Below, in pieces: positions 18,014 through 26,540 of a DNA stretch of 64,000 nucleotides. The translations under genes were made by a program, and so were the position numbers. Origin of the DNA: Simiduia litorea (GTDB lineage: Bacteria > Pseudomonadota > Gammaproteobacteria > Pseudomonadales > Cellvibrionaceae). The notes under the pieces were generated by a model, which did not search any database, was not told where the DNA came from, and saw only the letters and a list, made by a program, of their open reading frames with translations. How positions within the stretch are numbered: the first letter of the stretch is position 1; every line of letters begins with the position of its first letter. The stretch spans positions 4,216,001 through 4,280,000 of the forward strand of contig NZ_AP031497.1 of assembly GCF_042853465.1 (NCBI RefSeq), in the 5' to 3' direction.

Positions 18014-20128
18014 GTGATACGTGCATTTAAAATTTTACTGGTGCTTATTTTACTGCTTGTGGCAGCGCTTGTAGCGCTTGTGCTCACCTTTGACCCCAAT
18101 AAATATAAACCGCAAATTATCGATGCCGCCGCACGCAATAACATCAGCCTTAAAATAGACGGCGACCTCGGCTGGCAGCTCTGGCCGCGGCTTGCGATTC
18201 AAGCCGCCAAGGTTTCTGTGGCCGCGCCCTCGAAGCCTGATGCCATCATCGCCAGTATCGATAGCTTTGCGCTGGCCCTGCAAGTTAAACCGCTGTTCAA
18301 TCAGAATGTCGTGATTGATGGCATTCGCCTAACGGGCGCCACGGTAAATCTGCGCGTCGACAAAGCCGGCAACGGCAATTGGCAAAGCTTAGGCCAGATC
18401 GCGCACGCAGATAGCACGCCACAACTGCGTTTTGCTCATGCACGCGCCGACGATTACCTCGTCGCAAGTACCGTGAGCGAACGGCCGCCTTTCGATGTTG
18501 AGAAAAATCTGCAATTAGACCGGCTCGCCTTGGTAGACAGTCAACTCAGCTACCACACCGCCGAAGGTTTGAAGCTAGACCTGACCGAGCTGAATGCCGA
18601 GCTATCGCAATTGAAATTAAACGGCGATGCGTTTCCAGTGAGCTTCAGCAGCCAATTTAACCTAGTGCGCCCCGAAGCAGCCACGTTAAAAGGCAACACC
18701 CGTGCCACACTGGATTTAAAAGTGCCCGCCAAACTCGACCAGATCATTATCGAGAAGCTCAAAGCACCCACACAATTGGTTCAGGGCGGCAGCAGCGCCG
18801 AGGTTGAGTTGCACCTCAACAGCAAAATCCTCTTGGGTCGCGCCAGTGATTCTGGCTTGAGCTACAGCGGCGATCTCGCATTGACGCCCACCAATTTGCA
18901 AAAATTAATGATCGCCCTCGGCACACCGCTGCCGCCCATGGCGGATGCCGAAGCGCTGCACCATGTCGCGCTCAGCTCGCCCTTTCAAGGCACGGATAAG
19001 GCCATCACCTTTGAACCCTTGACCTTGCAAGTTGATAGCTCTGCGATCAAAGGCAAAGTTGCCATCACCGATTTTTCGAGCCTCGCGCTCAACATCGATG
19101 TGCAAGGCGACAGCATCAATCTGGATCATTACTTAGCGCCGCCCGAAGCCACCGCACAAGGTAGCGCCGGTAAAACTAAGTCAGCACCCAGAGCCGCTAA
19201 AGCAGGCGCCGAGGATGCCTTGCCACTAGAGGCGCTACGGGCATTGAATCTCGAGTTACTCGCCGGTTTCAATCGCATGTCGGTAAAGGGCTTAGATTTC
19301 AGCCAAGTGAAAGCCAAGGTAAAAGCGAAAGATGGGTTGATTAATTTGAACGGGTTTGACGCCTTGCTGCACGATGGTCCGCTCAATGCCACGGCCGTAT
19401 TTGATGCGCGCCCATCAGTGGCAAACTTAACCTTTAAAGCCACGGGCAAAAAAATGCCATTGGAAAAGCTACTGGCCGACTTCGACGTTGAGCAATTAGT
19501 CTCTGGCGTTGGCGGCGTGGAAGTCACCGGCGCGGCGAGTGGACGCACCAGCACAGCGTTAACCGACAGCATGAAAGCCGACATTCAACTGAGCAGTCAG
19601 CAAATGCTGTTACACAACATGAACCTTGAAAAAAGCCTGTGTGAGTTGGCCATGTTGGCGCAGCGCCAAGAGATGCCACAAATTGCGTGGACCGATTCAA
19701 CCAAGCTGCAAACGTTAACCTCCAGCATGCAATTTGCGAATCAAAAGCTCACCATAAATAACTTAACTTCTGGGGTTGAATCCATGGCGTTGGCTGGCTT
19801 AGGCATGGTCGACTTGAGCAAAGGTGCACTGGATTTTAAGTTTAATTTACGGGTAGACGAGGCGGCCAATAAATTATTGAACTGCCCCATAGTCAATAAA
19901 AAATTATTGAACATGGACATTCCCATTCGTTGCAAGGACAGCTTTGCCAAATTAAATGCGCGTTCTTGTGCACCTGATATGGCTGTGCTCGAAAAGCTGT
20001 ATGGCGATGAAGTGAAATCTAAAATCAATAAAGAATTGGATAAACAACTGAAAAATAACCCCGAGCTAAACAACGTGCTCAAGGGGTTGCTGGGCGGTAG
20101 TAAAAAGAAAACCGATGAGAAAAACTAA
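18014..20128 (+). CDS. AsmA-family inner-membrane-anchored protein
   Basis: 704 residues. One N-terminal TM helix (about 6-25) precedes a long repeat of beta-strand segments, with the AsmA signatures FDPNKYKPQI near the start and the C-terminal region ending in Cys-containing NCPIV and RSCAPDM. AsmA-like proteins bridge the envelope and affect outer-membrane lipid and protein assembly. I chose GTG 18014, which follows GGAGG; the in-frame TTG at 18002 overlaps that site. It overlaps mutY by 14 bp. Confidence 0.9.
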   Translation: MIRAFKILLVLILLLVAALVALVLTFDPNKYKPQIIDAAARNNISLKIDGDLGWQLWPRLAIQAAKVSVAAPSKPDAIIASIDSFALALQVKPLFNQNVVIDGIRLTGATVNLRVDKAGNGNWQSLGQIAHADSTPQLRFAHARADDYLVASTVSERPPFDVEKNLQLDRLALVDSQLSYHTAEGLKLDLTELNAELSQLKLNGDAFPVSFSSQFNLVRPEAATLKGNTRATLDLKVPAKLDQIIIEKLKAPTQLVQGGSSAEVELHLNSKILLGRASDSGLSYSGDLALTPTNLQKLMIALGTPLPPMADAEALHHVALSSPFQGTDKAITFEPLTLQVDSSAIKGKVAITDFSSLALNIDVQGDSINLDHYLAPPEATAQGSAGKTKSAPRAAKAGAEDALPLEALRALNLELLAGFNRMSVKGLDFSQVKAKVKAKDGLINLNGFDALLHDGPLNATAVFDARPSVANLTFKATGKKMPLEKLLADFDVEQLVSGVGGVEVTGAASGRTSTALTDSMKADIQLSSQQMLLHNMNLEKSLCELAMLAQRQEMPQIAWTDSTKLQTLTSSMQFANQKLTINNLTSGVESMALAGLGMVDLSKGALDFKFNLRVDEAANKLLNCPIVNKKLLNMDIPIRCKDSFAKLNARSCAPDMAVLEKLYGDEVKSKINKELDKQLKNNPELNNVLKGLLGGSKKKTDEKN

Positions 20129-21182
20129 ACCGGCGGTGTTCGCCAACACCGTGCTGAGCTGGTTTGATCAGCACGGTCGCAAGCATTTACCTTGGCAACA
20201 AAACATTAACGCCTACCGCGTGTGGGTGTCTGAAATCATGTTGCAGCAAACTCAAGTTAGCACCGTAATTCCCTATTTCGAGCGCTTTATGGCGCGCTTC
20301 CCCACGGTGCGCGATCTTGCCCTGGCGCCTATCGATGAGGTGCTGCATTTGTGGACTGGGCTTGGCTATTACGCGCGCGCGCGCAATTTACATAAGGCCG
20401 CAAACCACATTGTGCAACAGCATAGCGGCGAGTTTCCACGCCGTGTCGAAGCGCTAACCGAGCTGTCGGGTGTCGGCCGCTCCACCGCCGGCGCCATCAG
20501 CTCCATCGCCTTTGGCGATCGCGCCGCCATTTTAGATGGCAATGTAAAACGCGTACTGGCGCGCTATCACGGCGTTGAGGGCTGGCCAGGTCAAACCCAA
20601 ACGCTCAATGCTTTATGGGCACTGGCGGAAGCGGCAACACCGAACAGCCGCAACGCCGACTACACCCAAGCGATGATGGATTTAGGCGCTACACTCTGCA
20701 CCCGCAGTAAACCCGCCTGTGACACCTGTCCACTTATGGGTGGCTGCGTCGCCTTCGGCACCGGTCGCACAGCCGAGCTACCGAGCAAAAAACCGCGCAA
20801 AACCCTGCCGGAAAAACAAGTTCAACTCCTCATGCTGCGCAACCCGCAAGGTGAAATACTCCTAGAGCAGCGCCCCGCCAGTGGCATCTGGGGTGGTCTT
20901 TGGAGCTTTCCGGAATTGGCCATTGAAGACTGCGCGAGAAACTTTGCGCAAAGCCGCTATGCTTGTGAAGGCACACCGGTCACGTGGGATAGCTGGCGTC
21001 ATACCTTTAGCCACTACCATCTGGATATCAGCCCTGTGTTGGTTCAGCTAGCTCACATGCCAACGCAGATTCAAGAATCCCGCCAGCGCTGGGTTAACCC
21101 AGCGCAACCTGGCAATTTAGGCTTAGCGGCACCGGTAAAGAAACTGTTACAACAACTCGTGGATGCGGCGCCGCTTTGTTAA
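20115..21182 (+). CDS. mutY: A/G-specific adenine DNA glycosylase
   Basis: 355 residues. The helix-hairpin-helix (LSGVGRSTAGAI), the catalytic Asp (ILDGNVKRVL) and the recognition Glu region (EIMLQQTQV) are present. The [4Fe-4S] cysteines fit C-x6-C-x2-C-x5-C (CTRSKPACDTCPLMGGC), and a NUDIX-like C-terminal domain follows. It removes A mispaired with 8-oxoG. Next to yggX, the arrangement seen in many gammaproteobacteria. Confidence 0.96.
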   Translation: MRKTKPAVFANTVLSWFDQHGRKHLPWQQNINAYRVWVSEIMLQQTQVSTVIPYFERFMARFPTVRDLALAPIDEVLHLWTGLGYYARARNLHKAANHIVQQHSGEFPRRVEALTELSGVGRSTAGAISSIAFGDRAAILDGNVKRVLARYHGVEGWPGQTQTLNALWALAEAATPNSRNADYTQAMMDLGATLCTRSKPACDTCPLMGGCVAFGTGRTAELPSKKPRKTLPEKQVQLLMLRNPQGEILLEQRPASGIWGGLWSFPELAIEDCARNFAQSRYACEGTPVTWDSWRHTFSHYHLDISPVLVQLAHMPTQIQESRQRWVNPAQPGNLGLAAPVKKLLQQLVDAAPLC

Positions 21183-21955
21183 ACACTATTTATCTTTTAT
21201 TCATAGCACTTGGCTTGTCTTTGCATTGCCAAGCACAAGTACCCACACAACAAGATGGGCCGATTAATTTTTCATTGATGATCATTCCCGTGTACATCGA
21301 AGAAAATAAATCCGGCCCCATGTACGAAGTGCACCAGCAAATACTCGGTGCACTTAGCGCGAAATTTAATAGGGTATTTGATACAACCATCTCGCCGCCG
21401 TTAAGGGCGCAGCAAAATTTTGTGGCCGGCCGAGCCCAGGCCCTAATGCCAGATTTTTGCGATGCCAATATCGGCGTGCCCTTTGTTCACTCGGTGCCCT
21501 TTGCTCGGGTAGTTCGCTATATTTTGACGCCAGCCAATTCGCCCAGCATCAACAGTTATAGCGCCCTAAAAGGCAAAAAAGTCGGTTTGGTGCGGGGCTA
21601 CGCCTACGATCTTGAAGGCAAAGCGGGGGAGGGCATCGAATTGATTTGGACCACCAGCCAGCGCCAAACCGTGCGCATGCTCCGCAATGGCCGGCTGGAC
21701 GCCATAGTGGCAAACCTTGATGAGGTTGCACAAATTGTACAATCAGAGGGCGGACAAATGCCCAATGTCGATATCGGCCATCCAGTGCTGGATAGGTCAC
21801 TCTGCTATGTGTTTCACGACAACCAGCTCGGAAGGCATCTTGCGCTCGAGGTCAGCGGCCAAATTATCGAGCTTAGGCGGCAGGGCAAGCTGGCTGACTC
21901 TATCGGCCAAAATCACATCCCAGACTTTCTCCCCGCCAAACCCGAAGTGCGTTAA
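21176..21955 (+). CDS. Periplasmic solute-binding-like (PBPb/SBP_bac_3) protein
   Basis: 259 residues with a signal peptide (about 1-21). The body resembles a type II periplasmic binding domain: LKGKKVGLVRGYAYD and MLRNGRLDAIVANLDEV match the usual hinge and second-lobe motifs. No transporter genes are adjacent, so it may be an orphan binding or sensor protein. The start is a TTG overlapping the mutY stop without a clear ribosome site, so the exact start is uncertain. Confidence 0.7.
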   Translation: MLNTIYLLFIALGLSLHCQAQVPTQQDGPINFSLMIIPVYIEENKSGPMYEVHQQILGALSAKFNRVFDTTISPPLRAQQNFVAGRAQALMPDFCDANIGVPFVHSVPFARVVRYILTPANSPSINSYSALKGKKVGLVRGYAYDLEGKAGEGIELIWTTSQRQTVRMLRNGRLDAIVANLDEVAQIVQSEGGQMPNVDIGHPVLDRSLCYVFHDNQLGRHLALEVSGQIIELRRQGKLADSIGQNHIPDFLPAKPEVR

Positions 21956-21988
21956 CATACCGGCCATCGAATAGGTAAGGGTATCAGC

Positions 21989-22264
21989 ATGGCGCGTCAG
22001 GTATTTTGTCGAAAATATAAGCAAGACATGGAAGGGCTGGACCTACCACCCTATCCTGGCGCCAAAGGCCAAGATTTGTATAACAACATCTCTAAACAGG
22101 CCTGGCAGGAATGGCTAAAACACCAAACCATGCTCATTAATGAAAAGCACCTGAGCCTGATGGACTTAACGGCGCGCGCCTACTTGACCGAACAGATGGA
22201 TAAGTTTCTATCTGGTGCAGACTACGATGCCGCCGAGGGCTATGTGCCCCCGGACAACAAATAG
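21989..22264 (+). CDS. yggX: Fe(2+)-trafficking / oxidative damage protection protein YggX
   Basis: 91 residues, full family length. MARQVFCRKYKQDMEGLD at the start and the small helical body match YggX, with the conserved Cys at residue 7. It protects Fe-S clusters against oxidation and fits next to mutY, which encodes an Fe-S enzyme. Confidence 0.95.
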   Translation: MARQVFCRKYKQDMEGLDLPPYPGAKGQDLYNNISKQAWQEWLKHQTMLINEKHLSLMDLTARAYLTEQMDKFLSGADYDAAEGYVPPDNK

Positions 22265-22281
22265 AGTAGCGAGCCCTAACG

Positions 22282-22611
22282 CTAGCCAGCTTTGCTGAAC
22301 TTCTCGGCAAAGCTAGCACGCAAGCGCAAGTACTCTGGCGTTAACCCCACGTCCTCAAACATCGGATCACCCATCTCATCGTGCCCCACCACCTTCGGCC
22401 CTTCGATATAAGGCATGGTCGACTCAATCTCTTCCAACGCCGCATGCAGCAGCTGGTTAATCAGCGTTTGCTTATCTACCGCCGGGTAGAGCGCCGCCAA
22501 CGCCTCCAACCGCGCCGCATCCTTGAGCGGTAGTTTTAGGGTGTAACTCACTTCGCCATTCCAGCGCTCAGTGGTTGATGACCATTCAGTTAGCAGCTCG
22601 CGTACCTTCAT
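22282..22611 (-). CDS. Conserved hypothetical small protein (pilin-assembly-like annotation in pseudomonads)
   Basis: 109 residues from ATG 22611, which follows GGAG at 7 bases. It is mostly helical, with a conserved-looking DEMGDPMFEDVGLTPEYLRL segment near the C-terminus. I recall similar pseudomonad proteins annotated as pilin assembly or type 1 pili tip components, but no pilus genes are near and the role is unknown. The longer frame to 22719 has no ribosome site. Confidence 0.65.
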   Translation of the reverse strand: MKVRELLTEWSSTTERWNGEVSYTLKLPLKDAARLEALAALYPAVDKQTLINQLLHAALEEIESTMPYIEGPKVVGHDEMGDPMFEDVGLTPEYLRLRASFAEKFSKAG

Positions 22612-22710
22612 AATTCGGCTCCAATTCGTTAACTCACCGGTGTCACTCTTATGAGACGTTTCAAGGCCGCAAATACCTGAATTAAAACCAAAAAAAGCCC
22701 CACCAAGGTC

Positions 22711-22739
22711 TTGACTCACCCCCGCCTAGCGGGTTTAAT
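22711..22739 (+). promoter_or_regulatory. Promoter of tRNA-Phe
   Basis: TTGACT and TTTAAT boxes with a 17-bp spacer, followed by a GC-rich discriminator (ACGCGCC) as in stringently controlled stable-RNA promoters. It lies 25 bp upstream of the tRNA. Confidence 0.8.
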
Positions 22740-22764
22740 ACGCGCCTCCTGCGAAAGCGGGGTT

Positions 22765-22840
22765 GCCCAGATAGCTCAGTCGGTAGAGCAGCGGATTGAA
22801 AATCCGCGTGTCGGTGGTTCGATTCCGCCTCTGGGCACCA
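22765..22840 (+). tRNA. tRNA-Phe (anticodon GAA)
   Basis: 76 nt with encoded CCA. The acceptor stem GCCCAGA/TCTGGGC closes. The D arm, the anticodon loop TTGAAAA with GAA, and the T loop GGTTCGATTCC are all standard. It is the last normal chromosomal gene before the mobile region. Confidence 0.98.
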
Positions 22841-22846
22841 TATACA

Positions 22847-22877
22847 AAAGCCTCGTCCAACGGACGGGGCTTTTTTA
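22847..22877 (+). terminator. Rho-independent terminator of tRNA-Phe
   Basis: A-run, GCCTCGTCC-AAC-GGACGGGGC stem (one G-T pair) and a T6 run. A 14-bp piece of it (GACGGGGCTTTTTT) recurs at 23118-23131. Confidence 0.88.
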
Positions 22878-23144
22878 TATGGCGGCCAGTGGCGGTTGAG
22901 ATCCACCGCTTGGTTCGACAAAATGCGAACAGCATTTTAAACAAGCGCCAGCGATTAATCGGCAGGACAGCCGATTAACAAAACGCAGTTTCCCGCAGGG
23001 CTAACGCCAGGGAGGGCGTTAGTACACCCCCGAAGGGGTCAAAACAGCCCCTAGGCTGCTTTGATTCTTCCGCCACTTCATGCATCAACCATTACTCTAA
23101 ATATTTCCGCACCCTCAGACGGGGCTTTTTTAAAGATCAAAGGG

Positions 23145-23858
23145 TCAGACTCCCTGATCCTCTCGCAAAGCAAGTGACTTCCTATCACCGCCCCAACCAC
23201 AAGATTCAACTCTTCTATTGGCGTGAACCGCAATCTGACTTTTGAATTTATCGCTGCCTAACACCCAGGATTTATTGGCGCACTCACGTATAGCATCAAG
23301 CAATTCAGTGTGGATCGTATCGCTAAATAAAGATCGATAGCGCAAAACCCTTTGTGCGTCTGTTCGGCCTAATGCTCGATAACAGGAGTGTTGGGTTAAT
23401 AATTGAATGGACTTACCCATGCCATTGGCCCTAAAGCTAGACCACGGATAATCCCCCGGTGCTTCAACCATGCCAGCCCGAACCGGGTTTAACTCAATAT
23501 ATCGACTGACAGTGAGAAAATATAACTCCGAATCAACCAAGGTAGACTTATACTGACCCTCCCACAAAGTGCCTGAACGCTGGTAGGAAATATTGATATA
23601 GCGAACATACTTTCTCCCCAACGACTGCATCATTTTACTGCACCCATCCGCCGTAGTAGGCGTCACCAACAAGTGCACATGATTAGTCATAAGTACGAAA
23701 GCATGAACGGCAACGTTAAATTGTTTGGCGGATTGCTGTAACTGTTGAAGATAAAAAGCGTAATCCCGCTCATCAAAAAAACAAGCGTCGCGATTATTAC
23801 CGCGCTGAATAATATGGTGGGAACAACCCAGAACATAAAGCCGAGGTAATCGAGCCAT
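23145..23858 (-). CDS. REP-associated tyrosine transposase (RAYT, Y1_Tnp/HUH type)
   Basis: 237 residues. The HUH motif is in MTNHVHLLVTPT; the N-terminal HHIIQRGNNRD and FFDERDYAFYL and the central VSRYIELNPVRAGMV with WSS are typical of RAYTs. The catalytic Tyr is expected in the RKYVRYIN helix. RAYTs are single-copy IS200/IS605 relatives linked to mobilization of REP palindromes. Inverted REP-like sequences flank the gene at 23146-23161 and 23973-23988; the first overlaps the 3' end of the coding region. Confidence 0.9.
   Translation of the reverse strand: MARLPRLYVLGCSHHIIQRGNNRDACFFDERDYAFYLQQLQQSAKQFNVAVHAFVLMTNHVHLLVTPTTADGCSKMMQSLGRKYVRYINISYQRSGTLWEGQYKSTLVDSELYFLTVSRYIELNPVRAGMVEAPGDYPWSSFRANGMGKSIQLLTQHSCYRALGRTDAQRVLRYRSLFSDTIHTELLDAIRECANKSWVLGSDKFKSQIAVHANRRVESCGWGGDRKSLALREDQGV
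23146..23161 (-). repeat. REP-like sequence, RAYT 3' side
   Basis: TCAGACTCCCTGATCC, the near-exact reverse complement (15 of 16) of the copy at 23973-23988. Related sequences lie at both integron edges (25514-25526 and 48625-48699). Confidence 0.7.
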
Positions 23859-23972
23859 GCTTCCGTCCTTGGTGGCATTGGTGATTTATAGATTGATGCC
23901 TAGCGCTGCGTGACGCTGAGATCAAGCAGGATTAAAAGTAGAGCAAGACGGATCTAGTGTAAAGAGCAAAGC

Positions 23973-23988
23973 GGATCAAGGAGTCTGA
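23973..23988 (+). repeat. REP-like sequence, RAYT 5' side
   Basis: GGATCAAGGAGTCTGA, inverted relative to the copy at the RAYT 3' end, so the pair brackets the transposase gene. Confidence 0.7.
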
Positions 23989-24080
23989 AAATCATATAGC
24001 CAGCCTCCGATAGCTCTCCCCAAAATCGGAGGAGTACACTAGGTGTCGACCAAAACCCTCAGCAACTAACGGAGGCTGTC

Positions 24081-25097
24081 ATGACACTTTACTGTGCTAT
24101 TGATCTGCATTCAAACAACAATGTCCCCGTCGTGATTGATGATTGCGATAAGGTATTGTTCCAAAAACGTCTACCCAATAATTTGGAGGCTATTCAGGCT
24201 GCTCTTGAACCGTTTAAGCCTGATCTCCAGGCCGTAGCCGTCGAGTCCACATTTAACTGGTATTGGTTGGTTGATGGGCTAAACATGGACGGTTATAAAA
24301 CGTTGCTTGTAAATACCACAGCTGTTCAGCAATACAGCGGAATTAAACATACCAATGATTTTACCGACGCGCTCTGGCTTGCACATTTAATGCGATTGGG
24401 AATTTTACCAACCGGTTATATATACCCGCCAAAAGAACGTGCTGTTCGAGATTTGTTAAGAAAACGGTTGCAGCTGGTGCAACAGCGTGTACGCAACATG
24501 CTCAGCGCACAAAATCAGGTTTGGCGCTCAACGGGATTAAACGTTACCTCTAAACCTATTAAGGCTGCAGACTTTTCTATCCTTAATCGTCTGAGTGATC
24601 GCCACGCGCAAATGGCTGTAAGAAGCAATTTGAACGTTATTGCCGTACTAAATGATGAGATTGACAAGATTGAAAAGTGTGTATTTAAGCAATCCAGTCT
24701 GAAGCCTGATTTTCGGAAGCTGCTCACCATAAATGGTGTAGGAAATATATTGGCCCAGACGATTATGCTTGAAACAGGCGATATTAGTCGGTTCGAAAGA
24801 GTGGGCAATTTCGCATCCTATGCTCGCTGTGTGGATAGCTCCCGCACAAGTAATAACAAGAAAAAAGGCGTTAACAATAAGAAGAACGGGAATAAATATT
24901 TGGCGTGGGCTTTTGTTGAAGCGGCTCATTCTATTATTCGCTACAACAAAACAGCGCATCGTTTTTATCAACGAAAACGCAGTCAATGCAACGGTGCATT
25001 GGCCACAAAAGCGCTCGCTCACAAATTGGCTAGAGCTGCTTACTTCGTGATGCGTGATAGAGTTGATTTTGAACTAGATAAGTTATTTTCAACCTAG
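24081..25097 (+). CDS. IS110-family DEDD transposase
   Basis: 338 residues. The N-terminal RuvC-like domain starts LYCAIDLHSNNNVPVVIDD (first Asp) with AVESTFNWYW (Glu) and TNDFTDALWLAHL (Asp pair). The C-terminal Transposase_20 domain has LTINGVGNILAQTIMLE, with YARCVDSS and the Lys/Asn-rich NNKKKGVNNKKNGNKYL loop, and a Ser at the usual catalytic position. Family members recombine DNA under an element-encoded guide RNA. It lies in the mobile zone between tRNA-Phe and the integron. Confidence 0.93.
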   Translation: MTLYCAIDLHSNNNVPVVIDDCDKVLFQKRLPNNLEAIQAALEPFKPDLQAVAVESTFNWYWLVDGLNMDGYKTLLVNTTAVQQYSGIKHTNDFTDALWLAHLMRLGILPTGYIYPPKERAVRDLLRKRLQLVQQRVRNMLSAQNQVWRSTGLNVTSKPIKAADFSILNRLSDRHAQMAVRSNLNVIAVLNDEIDKIEKCVFKQSSLKPDFRKLLTINGVGNILAQTIMLETGDISRFERVGNFASYARCVDSSRTSNNKKKGVNNKKNGNKYLAWAFVEAAHSIIRYNKTAHRFYQRKRSQCNGALATKALAHKLARAAYFVMRDRVDFELDKLFST

Positions 25098-25100
25098 TAT

Positions 25101-25169
25101 TGAATGGTAGCGATAACCAGCAAGGGGTCTGAAGGAAATCATCGAGTCTAAATGGCTCGCTACCATTCA
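25101..25169 (+). ncRNA. Candidate structured RNA at the 3' side of the IS110 element
   Basis: TGAATGGTAGCGA and TCGCTACCATTCA pair perfectly over 13 bp around a 43-base loop, 3 bp after the transposase stop. IS110/IS1111 elements encode guide (bridge/seek) RNAs in their non-coding part, so this hairpin is a candidate. The class and target are not shown by the sequence. Confidence 0.4.
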
Positions 25170-25470
25170 CTCTATTTACCAAAGGTTTTACAGGTGCGCC
25201 TCCGTCGCAAGCCAAAAAGGGGCTGGTAATCAACCCACTTACTCTGTGATGAATACATCAATTGGATACGACTGAGAACCAATGATCTTCTGGGTCTTTA
25301 CAAGACAAGGGCAAGCAAGAAATCCATCAATCTTGTTGCTTGCCTAAATCCCGATGGGTGACTGGTGCGGACCGTTTTCCGCAACCATAAGTTGAACGGT
25401 ATTGGGTGCAGTGCCAGAGACCTTGGTGTTTTTAGTTGCGCTTGCGCGCAACGGGATTACTTTTGCCTGT
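25170..25470. other. Gene-free stretch between the IS110 element and the integron edge
   Basis: No supported gene. An imperfect inverted repeat GGCAAGCAA...TTGCTTGCC occurs around 25310-25343. The rest shows nothing recognisable. Confidence 0.6.
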
Positions 25471-25512
25471 TGACACCTACTGGCTAATGGGTGACACCTA
25501 CTGGCTAATGGG
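25471..25512. repeat. Two tandem 21-bp units next to the integron edge
   Basis: Two exact copies of a 21-bp unit (TGACACCTACTGGCTAATGG plus G), followed by the REP-like GACCCCTTGATCC. Confidence 0.85.
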
Positions 25513-25513
25513 T

Positions 25514-25526
25514 GACCCCTTGATCC
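25514..25526 (-). repeat. REP-like palindrome half at the distal integron boundary
   Basis: GGATCAAGGGGTC on the minus strand, of the same type as the RAYT-flanking repeats. It lies 12 bp from the broken last attC. Confidence 0.55.
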
Positions 25527-25536
25527 GTTGATTGAT

Positions 25537-25546
25537 TTGTTAGGCA
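25537..25546 (-). other. attC 1, broken (only the R'' end remains)
   Basis: TGCCTAAC (minus strand) fits the R'' core RYYYAAC at the end of the cassette 1 gene, but no TAACGCC partner follows. REP-like and tandem-repeat sequence replaces it. Confidence 0.65.
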
Positions 25547-25914
25547 TTTGTGGTGAATTCATTTTTAGTGCCTGACTGTAACAGTAGATATATAAGATAA
25601 CTAGACAAGACCAAGAAAACCAGTGACACCCAACGACCAAAACCCACACCTTTAACACTAGAACTAAATATGGGAGCTATGATTGTGCCCCACACCGAAA
25701 TTAGATTTCCTATAGCGATTAAGGTAAATAATATTAACGCAGCCCACCATGACCATTTTTTCCGTTTTATGAAACTGGCACCGGTTTGGTACCACAAGCC
25801 AGCTAGAAATATATAAATGACGGAGACTTCAATACTACCCGGCATCGCGAATATGCCTGCAATAGACATAAGTGCAAAGCCAAAACAAATATATGCAATA
25901 AGATTCTTGCTCAT
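25540..25914 (-). CDS. Cassette 1: small multi-pass membrane protein
   Basis: 124 residues with four likely TM segments (about 5-25, 30-48, 55-77 and 92-113). Not recognised. The stop codon TAA lies inside the R'' core of the broken attC 1. The gene starts 16 bp after attC 2. Confidence 0.7.
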   Translation of the reverse strand: MSKNLIAYICFGFALMSIAGIFAMPGSIEVSVIYIFLAGLWYQTGASFIKRKKWSWWAALILFTLIAIGNLISVWGTIIAPIFSSSVKGVGFGRWVSLVFLVLSSYLIYLLLQSGTKNEFTTNA

Positions 25915-25930
25915 ATTTCTTTATGATGCC

Positions 25931-26005
25931 TAACGCCCGTCACAACGGCGAGCAACGATTAGTTGCGAGTCCAGCCGCGTAGCGGCATGTTGGTGGCGCT
26001 TGTTA
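25931..26005 (-). other. attC 2
   Basis: TAACGCC at 25931, GTTA at 26002. The arms CGCCCGTCACAA and TTGGTGGCGC pair. A sister site is attC 27. Confidence 0.9.
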
Positions 26006-26440
26006 GCGCAACTCATTTAACACTTCTTTAATTTGTAAAATTTGGCTTGGCGAGAATACCAGTTCACTGAACTCTATATTCTTTTCGCGCCCCTTTATTC
26101 GAAAGGTTTTTGGCCAAACACCATTTCCCTCATAGTCTTGGAAATCAGAAACCATTACAAAACCGGATTTTGTCAGACCTCTAAATACTATTGAACCATT
26201 TTCAATTGAAAGCGAATATTCGTCTATTTTTGATTTTCCGCTATTGAAAGCAGCAAGCCAAAGTGTAACCCCAATAGGTAAGACCAATAATCCCGCCAAA
26301 TAGAACCCAGCAAAATCCTTTGGCAGATCTCTTCCGAGAAAAGCCAACGCAACAAGCATAATCAACATCAATAAGACAGAGGGGACGGATTCCGACAAGC
26401 GAAATATCAGACCCTGGATACGTGTCTGTACAACCTTCAT
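26003..26440 (-). CDS. Cassette 2: two-TM protein with a C-terminal soluble domain
   Basis: 145 residues. Two hydrophobic segments (about 19-37 and 45-66) precede a beta-rich tail of about 75 residues (EYSLSIENGSIVFRGLTKSGF...), reminiscent of a bacterial PH-like domain, but this is not certain. The stop is in the R'' core of attC 2. The ATG lies 19 bp from attC 3. Confidence 0.7.
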   Translation of the reverse strand: MKVVQTRIQGLIFRLSESVPSVLLMLIMLVALAFLGRDLPKDFAGFYLAGLLVLPIGVTLWLAAFNSGKSKIDEYSLSIENGSIVFRGLTKSGFVMVSDFQDYEGNGVWPKTFRIKGREKNIEFSELVFSPSQILQIKEVLNELR

Positions 26441-26459
26441 CCTTTCTCACCTAAGACGC

Positions 26460-26540
26460 TAACGCCAAGCACAGCGGCGGCGAAACCGCGCAGCGGTTTT
26501 GACGTCCAGCCCCGAAGGGGCGTGCTGGTGCGCCTTGTTA
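26460..26540 (-). other. attC 3
   Basis: TAACGCC at 26460, GTTA at 26537. The middle carries GGGG/CCCC pairing around CCAGCCCCGAAGGGG. Confidence 0.88.

Larger units (their letters stand above)
24004..25169 (+). mobile_element. IS110-family insertion sequence (ends not fixed)
   Basis: The element contains a DEDD transposase gene (24081-25097). The leader has a hairpin (CCTCCGAT at 24004-24011 with ATCGGAGG at 24025-24032). The trailer has a perfect 13-bp inverted repeat (25101-25113 with 25157-25169). IS110 elements lack terminal inverted repeats, so the coordinates are the outer limits of these structures, not proven ends. Confidence 0.65.

Noticed and set aside
23001..23022. CTAACGCC-GGCGTTAG palindrome as an attC
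   Set aside because: Only 22 bp with a 6-base spacer; no R''/L'' structure. Probably a simple hairpin.
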